A stretch of DNA of 64,000 bases from Vibrio chagasii (GTDB taxonomy: Bacteria > Pseudomonadota > Gammaproteobacteria > Enterobacterales > Vibrionaceae): NCBI GenBank assembly GCA_041879415.1, contig CP090852.1, positions 992,001 through 1,056,000 on the forward strand. Reading direction: 5' to 3'. Position numbers and translations under genes: made by a program. The notes beneath the pieces were generated by a model. The model ran no database searches and was not told the origin of the DNA. It worked only from the letters and a program-made list of their open reading frames with translations. Numbering within the stretch: position 1 is the first letter of the stretch; each line of letters starts with the position of its first letter. Shown in pieces: positions 25,613 to 34,106 of the stretch.

Positions 25613-25661
25613 TGAAACCGATTTCAAGATGCAATAAAGATACACACTGAAACCGGTTTCA
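25613..25661 (-). promoter_or_regulatory. Tandem LacI-family operators upstream of ascB
   Basis: Two 14-bp sites, TGAAACCGATTTCA (25613-25626) and the perfect palindrome TGAAACCGGTTTCA (25648-25661), lie 73-121 bp upstream of ascB. The central CG and TGAAA arms are typical of the GalR/LacI family, and the centres are 35 bp apart. AscG is the obvious candidate to bind them. Confidence 0.8.
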
Positions 25662-25789
25662 ACAATATCTTTTTGATCTTTTTTTGATCCAAAAGATAAA
25701 TTTGGCGTGTTCGAAAAAGTGAAAACCGTGTTTGACCCGTCTACCAGTGTAGGCTTTATGCTCAGCACCCATTCATCAAGAGGTGTGTT

Positions 25790-26704
25790 ATGTCTATTCA
25801 TCGTTCCTTCGCAGTGCCTCGTCCGCTGCTTTCATTTTTCGACGGACTGTCCGACCCAGCAAAAGGAATTGCACTGGCGCTTATCTCAAATGCGCTGTTC
25901 ATATTAGTAGGCGTTATTGTCCGCGAGTTGAGCCAGACCATCGATATTTTTCAGATCTTGCTATTCCGACAACTGGTTTTCGTCACCTTATTAATGCCAT
26001 CGATAATCAGCAACATCGATGCAATGCTCCACCCTAAAATGGTGTCGATGCATGTATGGCGTGTCACTGGAGCGTTCGTCGCACTCTACTTCAGCTTCTT
26101 AACCGTCAGTAATATTCCGTTTGCCGATGCAACCGCATTAGGGTTTCTTAAGGTGTTGTTCGTGGCTGTTATCTCTCGTCTGTTCCTGAAAGAAAACGTT
26201 GGCTGGGCTCGTATGACGACGATCTTAGTTGGCTTTACTGGAGTGATGTTAGTCGTACAACCGACCTTAGAAAGTGAATCTCTGTTCTATGTTGGAACAG
26301 GATTAATCGCAGCATTAGGTGCTGCTATTGCGGTTATCTGTGTGAGGAAGATGGCGAATGTAGAATCGAAAACCGTTGTATTGGCCTACCAAGCGATCTT
26401 TGTTGGCGCCGTTGCATTAATCCCAGCAATCATCGAATGGCAATGGCCGACATGGTCTGAATTGGCTTTATTAGTTCTGGTCGGCGTTATCTCTTCTATC
26501 GGGCAGTGGTTTGGAGTGACAGCCTATAAATGGGGAGAAGCGAACGTGGTGTCGAATGTCGAATACTCACAAATGATCTACTCAATGGTTCTAGGCTATC
26601 TGTTGTTTGCGGAGCTGCCAAATTCACTCGCTTTGATCGGTGCGAGCGTGATTTTATTCAGTGCAATCCTACCGTTTATCATCAAAGCGAAGCAGAAACA
26701 GTAA
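25790..26704 (+). CDS. DMT-superfamily (EamA) exporter
   Basis: This 304-residue inner-membrane protein has two EamA repeats of about five helices each, of the drug/metabolite transporter superfamily. It shows PFADATALGFLKVLFVAVIS in the first repeat and GEANVVSNVEYSQMIYSM in the second. GAGGTG precedes the ATG. It is divergent from ascB with about 250 bp between. Substrate unknown; related proteins export amino acids or metabolites. Confidence 0.85.
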   Translation: MSIHRSFAVPRPLLSFFDGLSDPAKGIALALISNALFILVGVIVRELSQTIDIFQILLFRQLVFVTLLMPSIISNIDAMLHPKMVSMHVWRVTGAFVALYFSFLTVSNIPFADATALGFLKVLFVAVISRLFLKENVGWARMTTILVGFTGVMLVVQPTLESESLFYVGTGLIAALGAAIAVICVRKMANVESKTVVLAYQAIFVGAVALIPAIIEWQWPTWSELALLVLVGVISSIGQWFGVTAYKWGEANVVSNVEYSQMIYSMVLGYLLFAELPNSLALIGASVILFSAILPFIIKAKQKQ

Positions 26705-26743
26705 CTGTCATTGTTCAGGCTAACTGTTACTGATTAGCTATTT

Positions 26744-26773
26744 ATGCCCCAAACCGCATTTAGCAAGGGGCAT
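26744..26773 (+). terminator. Possible weak terminator
   Basis: ATGCCCC / GGGGCAT arms around a 16-nt loop lie between the convergent EamA and lipoprotein genes. No U-tract is present. Confidence 0.35.
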
Positions 26774-26787
26774 TGATCATTCGTTTA

Positions 26788-27312
26788 TCAATGGTGCTCA
26801 AAATACTGTTCATGTTGTGATTTAGCAGACTGATCTTGAGTTCCCGGGTAGAACTGGACGAGTGTCTGGTCGGCGAGCGTAAGATGAATCCAACCTTCTT
26901 TAACCCTTAGCCAATTGGTGCCATGTTTATCATAGACAATAGGAAAGTGGCCCCAGCCAGAATCCGACACCTGTAGCTCTTGAAAGCGCTCAATCGAAGT
27001 AAGCTGATCGCTTTCGAAACTTGCACTCGAATAGACGGGCAAAGGTGCAATAGCGTCGCTTGGTTTAAAGGTATAACAACTTACAGACGCAGAAGTGCGG
27101 TCAAACCATTGATATGGTTGAGCTCCGGCTAGATCATAAACCGTACAATCATTGAATTTGATAGCCCAGTTTTGATGATCTTTGAAGCCTAGGTAACCAA
27201 TCGGTTGAGATGGTTCGATTGTCGTCTCTGGTGCATCAACCTGCGCTAGCTCCGAAGACGCACATCCCACCAAACTCAGACTAAAAACAAAAGCCAAAAT
27301 GCGCTTCATCAT
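26788..27312 (-). CDS. Lipoprotein with SH3-like C-terminal segment
   Basis: This 174-residue protein has a lipoprotein signal ending at LVGC (lipidated Cys17). After an acidic linker a globular part contains a likely disulfide pair (NDCTVY, VSCYTF). A C-terminal stretch (FQELQVSDSGWGHFPIVYD then GTNWLRVKEGWIHL) resembles bacterial SH3 domains, which often bind cell wall. No function is known to me. It is followed on the same strand by no partner, while the VOC gene lies just upstream (40 bp), so the two may be co-transcribed. Confidence 0.65.
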   Translation of the reverse strand: MMKRILAFVFSLSLVGCASSELAQVDAPETTIEPSQPIGYLGFKDHQNWAIKFNDCTVYDLAGAQPYQWFDRTSASVSCYTFKPSDAIAPLPVYSSASFESDQLTSIERFQELQVSDSGWGHFPIVYDKHGTNWLRVKEGWIHLTLADQTLVQFYPGTQDQSAKSQHEQYFEHH

Positions 27313-27352
27313 TCCCCCTCAAATCCGTAAGCCATTCAATCAAGTCCTTACA

Positions 27353-27742
27353 TTAAACGGTAAGTTCCAAGCGATTACCATCAGGATCGAGGACACAGCT
27401 CTCATAATAGCCATCGCCCGTTCTTCTTGGACCGTCTAAACGTTCATAACCATCTTCGACTAAGCGGTGAGTCAGTTCATCGACGGCTTGCTCTGACCCC
27501 AACGAAATCGCCATATGAACAAAGCCAGTGAACTGATCATAGATGTCATCTTTCGATTCAGGAACCGAGTCCATCTCCATCAGCTCTAATCGACTGCCGC
27601 TATCAAAAGATAGGAAGTAGGAAGAGAAACCTTTAGTTGGATTATGGTATTTCTGGTTAGACGTCGCACCAAAGTAATCTTCATAAAATCGTTTCAGTAC
27701 TTCGAGTTGTTTGGTCCAAATCGCGATATGTTCAATCTTCAT
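27353..27742 (-). CDS. VOC-superfamily (glyoxalase-like) protein
   Basis: This 129-residue vicinal oxygen chelate protein has two beta-alpha-beta-beta-beta units. Candidate metal ligands are His5 (MKIEHIAIW), a central Glu in SRLELMEM, His in FVHMAIS and Glu in NRLELTV at the C-terminus. It resembles glyoxalase/bleomycin-resistance-type lyases of undetermined substrate. The ATG at 27742 is preceded by AGGTG; a frame start nine bases earlier is less likely. It probably forms a small unit with the downstream lipoprotein. Confidence 0.83.
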   Translation of the reverse strand: MKIEHIAIWTKQLEVLKRFYEDYFGATSNQKYHNPTKGFSSYFLSFDSGSRLELMEMDSVPESKDDIYDQFTGFVHMAISLGSEQAVDELTHRLVEDGYERLDGPRRTGDGYYESCVLDPDGNRLELTV

Positions 27743-27938
27743 TTCTAACACCTAATGTGGATATTTAGCATCAGATTACTCGCCAAATTAGGAGCAATAA
27801 ACAGAACAGATAGCGCCAAATACCTTCCTATTTAATTGTCGATATTCACCTAATCACTGCGCAATATTGCCATATCCAATTTGTGTAATAGATAGCTTTG
27901 CTCCATAGTCGGTGTTTTACACAATCGAGATTCAAACT

Positions 27939-28835
27939 GTGAGCTATTTTAAACTGATCATGCTAGCTGCCATATGGGGAGGATCGTTCCTTTTCATGAG
28001 AATTGCAGCGAATCCTTTAGGCCCTGCGGTCCTAATTGAAGCGCGAGTTTTGTGCGCGGCAATCACCCTACTTTTGGTTTCTTTTTATCTAAAGAGAAAG
28101 CTCTCATTTAATGCTCACTCGAAACACTTTTTCATTCTTGGTTTGTTTAACACCGCGCTTCCTTTTTTGTGTTTCGCTTATGCTGCCCAAACTTTGAATG
28201 CTTCAACCCTTGCGATTTTGAACTCCACAGCACCGATATGGGCGGCGATCATAGGTGCGATATGGACCAAAACTGCACTTGAGAGCAAGGTATTGCTTGG
28301 GCTAGGCATTGGTGTGACGGGCGTAACCGTGTTGGTTGGATGGGATGCGTTCAATATCGGCCAAGAAGCCATTATTCCAATCTTTGCAGCCGTGATGGCC
28401 GCATTTAGCTACGGTATTGCGTCTAACTACACCAAAACAGCACCCAAAGTTGAAGCCTTCAATAACGCCCACGGCAGCATGTGGGCAGCGGTGTTAATCG
28501 TACTGCCATTTGTGTTTTTCATGCCAATGCGAGAAGCACCCGATCTCACTATCACCACATCGGTCATCTTATTGGGTGCAGTATGTACCGGGTTAGCGTA
28601 TCTGCTTTACTTTAATCTCATCAATGAGCTTGGTGCGCCTTCAGCGCTATCTGTGACCTTCTTAATTCCAGTCTTTGGTATTCTCTGGGGTAACTTGTTC
28701 TTAGGTGAAGCTATTGGCATTAATACTATAGTTGGCTCTGTCTTGGTTATCACAGGTACCATGCTGGTGACCGGTTTATCACCAACGCAGATGCTCAAAA
28801 ACGCGCGCCAAAAGCGAAAACAAAAAGCGGAATAA
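27939..28835 (+). CDS. DMT-superfamily (EamA) transporter
   Basis: This 298-residue ten-helix EamA transporter has MLAAIWGGSFLFMRIAANPLGP at the N-terminus and ELGAPSALSVTFLIPVFGILWG in the second repeat, typical of RhaT/YdcZ-like exporters. I chose the GTG at 27939; an ATG at 27960 is also possible, and the frame is open back to 27912. It is convergent with a LysR gene and ends at a strong terminator. Substrate unknown. A second EamA gene lies at 25790, unrelated in detail. Confidence 0.83.
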   Translation: MSYFKLIMLAAIWGGSFLFMRIAANPLGPAVLIEARVLCAAITLLLVSFYLKRKLSFNAHSKHFFILGLFNTALPFLCFAYAAQTLNASTLAILNSTAPIWAAIIGAIWTKTALESKVLLGLGIGVTGVTVLVGWDAFNIGQEAIIPIFAAVMAAFSYGIASNYTKTAPKVEAFNNAHGSMWAAVLIVLPFVFFMPMREAPDLTITTSVILLGAVCTGLAYLLYFNLINELGAPSALSVTFLIPVFGILWGNLFLGEAIGINTIVGSVLVITGTMLVTGLSPTQMLKNARQKRKQKAE

Positions 28836-28843
28836 CCAGATAT

Positions 28844-28872
28844 AAAAACGGCCTCATTTTGAGGCCGTTTTT
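28844..28872 (+). terminator. Bidirectional terminator
   Basis: AAAAACGGCCTC / GAGGCCGTTTTT, a perfect 12-bp stem with a 5-nt loop, lies between the convergent EamA and LysR genes. Confidence 0.88.
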
Positions 28873-28890
28873 ATTTGATTTACATGTAAC

Positions 28891-29805
28891 TCAGCCGATT
28901 TTAGACTTCTTCATATACTGCTGGATCTTGTCCCTCAACCACTGATGAGCAGAGTTTAAATCGGTTCTTTTATGCCAAATCATGTATTGCTGCATCGGCA
29001 AGATTTCAAATGGTTGTTCGAGCACTTGAAGCTGAAAAGAGTCTGCAAACTGGTTAGCAAAATCACGCGATGTGCTGCCTACACAATCCGAGCCCGATAC
29101 CAACACACACATTGTCATTAGCGAATCACACTCCGCACTGACCTTTCTTTGCTTAAGCGGCGATTTAGTAAAATAGTCAGCGGTGTATAAACGCGTACGG
29201 CGCATTCGGAAAGTAATGTGCTTTTCATGATAATACTGCGCTTCTGTCACTGAGCCATTGATTCGTGGATGTCCTTTTCTGGCAATAAGTACTAGCTCAT
29301 CTTCAATCAAAGGTTGCTTTAGGTACCCATTCACTTGTGGGTAGTGAATATCGATAGCTAAGTCCGCTTGCTGCATGCTCAGACTTTGCAATAAATCCTC
29401 TTCATTATTCGGCACCATGGTGAACTCGATTGAGATATTCCCTAAAGAGTCATCCTGCTCCACAAGTGGTTGTAGCTTGGTTAAGCCTATCTCATTAACC
29501 AGAACTCGAAACACGTGATGCTGCTGATTGTCGAACTGCTTTAACGTACTCACCGCACTCGTAATTCCATCGAGAGCTGGTTCTACACGACTTGCCAGTT
29601 GTACCGCCGCATTGGTCGGCGAGATACCCCGCCCTTCACGAATGAAAAGGTCAGTATCAAGTTGGGATTGTAGTCGCTTCAACGCGCCACTCACTCCCGG
29701 TTGAGTCATGCCAAGAGATTCAGAGGCTAAAGTGATCGACTTCAATCGATATACCTCTAAAAACACACTCAGTAGATTCAGGTCTAGCTTTTCAACATCG
29801 CTCAC
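28891..29805 (-). CDS. LysR-family regulator (probable alkylsulfatase activator)
   Basis: This 304-residue LysR regulator begins SDVEKLDLNLLSVFLEVYRL, with the helix-turn-helix continuing SITLASESLGMTQPGVSGALKRLQ, and has a NodD/NahR-like effector domain. GTG 29805 with upstream GGAG is preferred over a TTG at 29850. It is divergent from the alkylsulfatase gene. The intervening 189 bp contain a perfect T-N11-A-type inverted repeat, so control of the sulfatase is a strong inference. Confidence 0.87.
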   Translation of the reverse strand: MSDVEKLDLNLLSVFLEVYRLKSITLASESLGMTQPGVSGALKRLQSQLDTDLFIREGRGISPTNAAVQLASRVEPALDGITSAVSTLKQFDNQQHHVFRVLVNEIGLTKLQPLVEQDDSLGNISIEFTMVPNNEEDLLQSLSMQQADLAIDIHYPQVNGYLKQPLIEDELVLIARKGHPRINGSVTEAQYYHEKHITFRMRRTRLYTADYFTKSPLKQRKVSAECDSLMTMCVLVSGSDCVGSTSRDFANQFADSFQLQVLEQPFEILPMQQYMIWHKRTDLNSAHQWLRDKIQQYMKKSKIG

Positions 29806-29885
29806 AGCTGCTCTCCATGTTCGCTTGTGGCCGTATTCAACATACGACAAAGTTTAATCTTGAACCTTCACTTTAATACAACTTC

Positions 29886-29910
29886 AACACATAACTGTTC
29901 GTGATGTGTT
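29886..29910 (+). promoter_or_regulatory. LysR-type (T-N11-A) operator
   Basis: AACACAT, 11 bp, then ATGTGTT: a perfect interrupted palindrome with exactly the spacing expected of a LysR recognition site, 85 bp before the alkylsulfatase ATG and 81 bp from the LysR start. Confidence 0.72.
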
Positions 29911-29994
29911 AAATAAAGCTTACTTTATTTTTTGCTATATGTGTAAGTCATACACTTTCTTCATCGAAACGAAACCCGAACTGAAGAGGCTCGT

Positions 29995-32067
29995 ATGACA
30001 ACTTCACGCACTTTCAAAAACGCAACACTGTTCCTTGCAATCTCTCTTGCATTCCCTTCCATTGCAGCGAACCACGACCACGCGCACTTTAGCGAGATCG
30101 GTGATCAAGGTGGTAAAGATGCAACTGAAATGACGGCACAGGCAAACCAAGAGTTCGCTAAAACCCTAAACTTCTCAGACACTCGTGCCTTTGACAATAA
30201 CAACAAAGGACTGATCGCAAGCTTCGACCAAGAAACTGGCGACATCATTCGTAACAGCTTCAACTTCATAGAACCAAGCGTTGTTAATGCCGACAAAGCA
30301 CCAGATTCCGTAAACCCGTCTTTGTGGCGCCAAGCAGTTCTGAACCAAGCAGCAGAAGGCCTTTATGAAGTAGTTCCTGGACAGATTTATCAAGTTCGCG
30401 GCGCCGATTTAGCCTCTATCTCTTTCATCCGTAGTGACAGCGGTTGGATCGCTTATGATGTTCTACTGACTAAAGAAGCGGCAGAGAAATCACTGAAGTT
30501 TTTCAAAAAGAATGTTCCTGACGGCGGCGAGTTACCAATCGTTGCGATGATCTATTCACACTCACACGCCGATCACTTCGGTGGTGCTCGTGCGATTAAA
30601 GACGCGTACCCAGATGTGAAAGTGTATGGCTCTAAGAACATCACTAAAGAGATCGTCGATGAAAACGTGTTAGCGGGTAATGCGATGTCTCGTCGTACTG
30701 CTTATCAATATGGTGCGACACTGAACCGCCATGAACACGGTATTGTTGATGCTGCACTCGCTAAAGGCTTATCTACCGGTAGCATCACTTACGTATTACC
30801 AGATTACGAATTGAACCATAATGAAGAGATCGAGACTTTGGTTATCGATGGTCTTGAGATGCAGTTCATGGATGCATCAGGCACGGAAGCAGCCTCTGAG
30901 ATGGTGACCTACATTCCGAGCATGAAAGCGCTATGGACGGGTGAGCTGACTTACCAAGGCATGCACAACCTTTATACTCTACGCGGTGCAAAAGTTCGTG
31001 ATGGTCTGAAATGGTCTAAGAAGATCAACGAAATGCTAGTCACTTGGGGCGAAGACACCGAAGTACTATTTGCTTCGCACTCGTCACCAATCTGGGGTGA
31101 ACAAGAGATCTCTGATTACCTAAAAATGCAGCGTGACGCCTACGGCTTTACCCATAACCAAACCCTTCGTTTAGCGAACAACGGTGTGGTTTTGCAAGAT
31201 ATCGGTGACGAAATCTACAAAGTGATGCCAGACAGCATCCAACAGTCTTGGCACACCAATGGCTACCACGGTACATACTCACACAATGCTCGTGCGGTAT
31301 ACAACATGTACCTTGGCTACTTCGACATGAACCCTGCAAACCTTAACCCACTACAAGTGAAGCCAGAATCGGTTAAGTTTGTTGAATACATGGGTGGCAG
31401 TGACGCTGTGATTGAGAAAGCACAGCAAGACTTTAAAGAGGGTGAATACCGCTTTGTAGCAACGGCTCTGAATAAGGTGGTTCAAGCCGAACCAGACAAC
31501 AAAGTTGCACGTGGTTTGCTTGCAGATACATATGAGCAACTGGGCTATCAATCAGAAGGTGCAGGTTGGAGAAACATCTACCTAACAGGTGCACAAGAAC
31601 TTCGTATCGGCACGCAACCTGGCGCACCGAAGACAGCATCACCAGATGTATTGGCGAATATGACAATTGAGAACCTGTTGGATTACTTAGCAGTAAAAGT
31701 GGATTCATTGAAAGCGCAAAACACGCCATTTACCATGAATATTCAACTGCCTGACGTGAAAGAGTTCTACTACGTAGAAATGTCTAACGGTAACCTAAAC
31801 AACATTCAAGTGAGTGAACTGCAAGATGCCGATACTACGCTGATCATCAATAAAGCAGACGTGTCTGATATCGTATTGAAGAAGACAACACTCAATAAAC
31901 TGCTAGAAGATGGTCAAGCTGGCGTGAAAGGTGACAAGTCATCACTGAACAAACTGCTCTCTTCTCTGACGGAAGCCGACACCTCATTTGAGATTGTCCC
32001 ACGTCCGAATAAAGGTGAAGAAGTGGACGCTGAGCTATACAAAGATTCAGCAGAACATGCCCACTAA
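29995..32067 (+). CDS. SdsA-type alkylsulfatase (metallo-beta-lactamase fold)
   Basis: This 690-residue exported hydrolase of the SdsA1/YjcS family removes sulfate from primary alkyl sulfates such as SDS. A signal peptide (about 1-25) precedes a metallo-beta-lactamase domain with the dinuclear zinc motif HSHADH (His189, His191, Asp193, His194). A helical dimerisation region lies near 400-530, and the C-terminus is an SCP2-like domain (about 560-680) binding alkyl chains. Length and layout match the family well. The upstream LysR gene and operator suggest induction by substrate. For a marine vibrio it may target algal or surfactant sulfate esters; that part is inference. Confidence 0.92.
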   Translation: MTTSRTFKNATLFLAISLAFPSIAANHDHAHFSEIGDQGGKDATEMTAQANQEFAKTLNFSDTRAFDNNNKGLIASFDQETGDIIRNSFNFIEPSVVNADKAPDSVNPSLWRQAVLNQAAEGLYEVVPGQIYQVRGADLASISFIRSDSGWIAYDVLLTKEAAEKSLKFFKKNVPDGGELPIVAMIYSHSHADHFGGARAIKDAYPDVKVYGSKNITKEIVDENVLAGNAMSRRTAYQYGATLNRHEHGIVDAALAKGLSTGSITYVLPDYELNHNEEIETLVIDGLEMQFMDASGTEAASEMVTYIPSMKALWTGELTYQGMHNLYTLRGAKVRDGLKWSKKINEMLVTWGEDTEVLFASHSSPIWGEQEISDYLKMQRDAYGFTHNQTLRLANNGVVLQDIGDEIYKVMPDSIQQSWHTNGYHGTYSHNARAVYNMYLGYFDMNPANLNPLQVKPESVKFVEYMGGSDAVIEKAQQDFKEGEYRFVATALNKVVQAEPDNKVARGLLADTYEQLGYQSEGAGWRNIYLTGAQELRIGTQPGAPKTASPDVLANMTIENLLDYLAVKVDSLKAQNTPFTMNIQLPDVKEFYYVEMSNGNLNNIQVSELQDADTTLIINKADVSDIVLKKTTLNKLLEDGQAGVKGDKSSLNKLLSSLTEADTSFEIVPRPNKGEEVDAELYKDSAEHAH

Positions 32068-32142
32068 AACCATTACGCACTAACGGAATAACAACGACAA
32101 CAACGTCAAACCAAGCCTAAAAGGCAGACGGCTATTAACGAC

Positions 32143-32178
32143 AAAGCCTCACCCATTCGATGGGTTGAGGCTTTTTTT
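32143..32178 (+). terminator. Rho-independent terminator
   Basis: AAAGCCTC-ACCCA / TGGGT-T-GAGGCTTT hairpin with a 5-nt TTCGA loop, one bulged T and a seven-T tail, 75 bp after the alkylsulfatase stop. Confidence 0.88.
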
Positions 32179-32319
32179 GTTTGATGAGTCATCAAGCGAT
32201 TTATTTCAGATTTCTCAATAACGGACGATCTTGTTATCGCTATCCTGTGAAGTATTAGAAACTTTGCGCAATAAAACTTTGTTATAAAAGTGCTTCGGAA
32301 TCGGTATCAAGGGAAAGAT

Positions 32320-33156
32320 ATGCAGAAAATAATTCTGATCACAGGAGCAACTGACGGCATTGGTTTAGAGACCGCAAAAATGCTCGCTCAGCAGGGACAT
32401 CACATTCTGATTCATGGCCGAAACCCTGCCAAGATCAACAAAGTTGTGGCTGCTCTATCTCGACTGTCTAAAACGGCGGTCATTGAAAGTTACGTAGCAG
32501 ACCTATCAACACTCTCAGAGGTCGAAGCGCTCGCCACTCAGATAATGGCTGACCACCAGCGACTCGACGTTCTCATCAACAACGCAGGCGTGTATAAGGT
32601 GTCGGAAATTACCACTTCAGATAACCTTGATGTGCGCTTCGTGGTTAACACCATTGCACCTTATTTACTGACACAAAAGCTGCTTCCTCTTTTTGATACG
32701 CACAGCCGTATCGTCAACCTATCTTCAGCAGCTCAGTCACCCGTAGATTTAAGTGCCCTTATCAGCCCAAATGCAGGAGAGTTAGATGGCCCCGTTTACA
32801 CACAAAGTAAACTCGCACTAACGATGTGGTCGATTGACTTGGCGAATGCCTTAACAAATAGCCCAACAACTAATGGCCTCGCGGTTATTCCAGTAAACCC
32901 TGCCTCTTTCTTAGGGAGCAAGCTGGTCAAAGATGCTTATGGCGTTGATGGTAATGATCTTGCGATTGGCGCAGACATCCTTTGCCGTGCAGCGCTCAGC
33001 GATGAGTTTTCCGATGCCTCAGGAAGATACTTCGACAATGATTCTGGGTTATTCAAAGACCCTCACAACGATGCTCTTGATCCCATTAAAAACCGTAAAC
33101 TGGTGGAAGTGATCGAGCAGCTGTTGCAAGAAAAGTTATCCGCCGCCCCCCATTGA
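32320..33156 (+). CDS. Short-chain dehydrogenase/reductase
   Basis: This 278-residue SDR oxidoreductase has the nucleotide-binding TGATDGIG (near residues 8-15), the NNAG motif (VLINNAGVYK), catalytic Ser in NLSSAAQ and YTQSK. It resembles retinol dehydrogenase-like and WW-domain-oxidoreductase-like bacterial SDRs. ATG 32320 with GGGA upstream is chosen; a GTG 30 bases earlier is open. Substrate unknown. It is convergent with the lipoate-ligase-like gene with only 19 bp between the stops and no recognisable terminator. Confidence 0.85.
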   Translation: MQKIILITGATDGIGLETAKMLAQQGHHILIHGRNPAKINKVVAALSRLSKTAVIESYVADLSTLSEVEALATQIMADHQRLDVLINNAGVYKVSEITTSDNLDVRFVVNTIAPYLLTQKLLPLFDTHSRIVNLSSAAQSPVDLSALISPNAGELDGPVYTQSKLALTMWSIDLANALTNSPTTNGLAVIPVNPASFLGSKLVKDAYGVDGNDLAIGADILCRAALSDEFSDASGRYFDNDSGLFKDPHNDALDPIKNRKLVEVIEQLLQEKLSAAPH

Positions 33157-33175
33157 TTCCGGCAGACACAGAGCA

Positions 33176-33877
33176 CTACGCATACTTGATAAAAGCTTGG
33201 CTCAACTGCTGAAAGAGTGAGTCCACATTGGGCATGGACGTCACATGGTCAGATAAAAGCGTGTGAACGTGTGGCTCTACAACGGTTGGATTGCCGCAAA
33301 TTTGATTATAAAAATTCACGGGCGCAACGATGTGTTCTAAGTCTGCATCTAACAAGATACAGGCTTGGGAAAGTACGATTTGACCGCCCCCTCGCTTGAG
33401 CAAAACACGTTGAGCCGTCCCTACTATTTTTTGCTTGTTGATGTTGAGGTTGTAATCGCCATCGCAATAAGAACCAGGAGTCGCATGCACATCGACATCA
33501 ACGCCTAACTCTCTAAAAAATTGAGTTAAAACATCACATAAATGCAGATAGGCTTTTTGAATATTGTAGGCTTCATCGCTCGGCCAATGATAAATGTGCG
33601 ACAAGTTAATCACGCCCGGTAGCTGGGGAACGGGAGCGCCACCCGTTTTACGCGAAGAGAGTTGCCAACCTTGAGCCTCAAGCTGCTTTCTAGATTCCAA
33701 CGTCACTGGCCACTTTTTACCTGCAGGTAAAACAAGTGTCGGCGTTTTGGCTTGCCACAACATTAAGGCTTGTCCAATCTCACCGTTCTGTATTTGCTGC
33801 AATAGCTCATCTTCTTTTTCAAACGCACGATCAACATCAATGTGCGGGTAACGCACGAGCTTATTCGTTAACTTCAA
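33176..33877 (-). CDS. Lipoate-protein ligase A-like protein
   Basis: This 233-residue protein of the LplA/BirA ligase family attaches lipoyl or related acyl groups to protein lysines. The substrate-binding loop reads SRKTGGAPVPQLPGVINLS (the family's RRxSGGGAVxH) and the lysine loop has DYNLNINKQKIVGTAQR with Lys150. The canonical histidine of the first loop is replaced by Gln (VPQLPG), so specificity may differ from LplA. It starts with TTG preceded by AGAGGAAAA, with an in-frame stop just upstream. It is shorter than LplA, lacking the accessory domain. Confidence 0.75.
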   Translation of the reverse strand: MKLTNKLVRYPHIDVDRAFEKEDELLQQIQNGEIGQALMLWQAKTPTLVLPAGKKWPVTLESRKQLEAQGWQLSSRKTGGAPVPQLPGVINLSHIYHWPSDEAYNIQKAYLHLCDVLTQFFRELGVDVDVHATPGSYCDGDYNLNINKQKIVGTAQRVLLKRGGGQIVLSQACILLDADLEHIVAPVNFYNQICGNPTVVEPHVHTLLSDHVTSMPNVDSLFQQLSQAFIKYA

Positions 33878-34106
33878 TGCACTTTTCCTCTACAGCTTGT
33901 TGGGTTCAGGTCAATCATTGGCCCTAGGTTAATAATATATCCCCCAAATCCAATACAACATAGCGCTGGAGGTTCAATATTTTATTATCCCTATCTAGGC
34001 AGTATTGGCTTTGTTAAGAACCTCGCGCTTGGACTGCTTTAGTCACGCAAGGTTGTCTGATATGGTGGCGGCAGAACTTCAGCAATTGTTTTAGATAGTA
34101 TTGAAT

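Noticed and set aside
25541..25789. Treating the ascB upstream repeats as a terminator
   Set aside because: TGAAACC-type palindromes have the LacI-family operator form and no T-tail, so they are operators rather than terminators.
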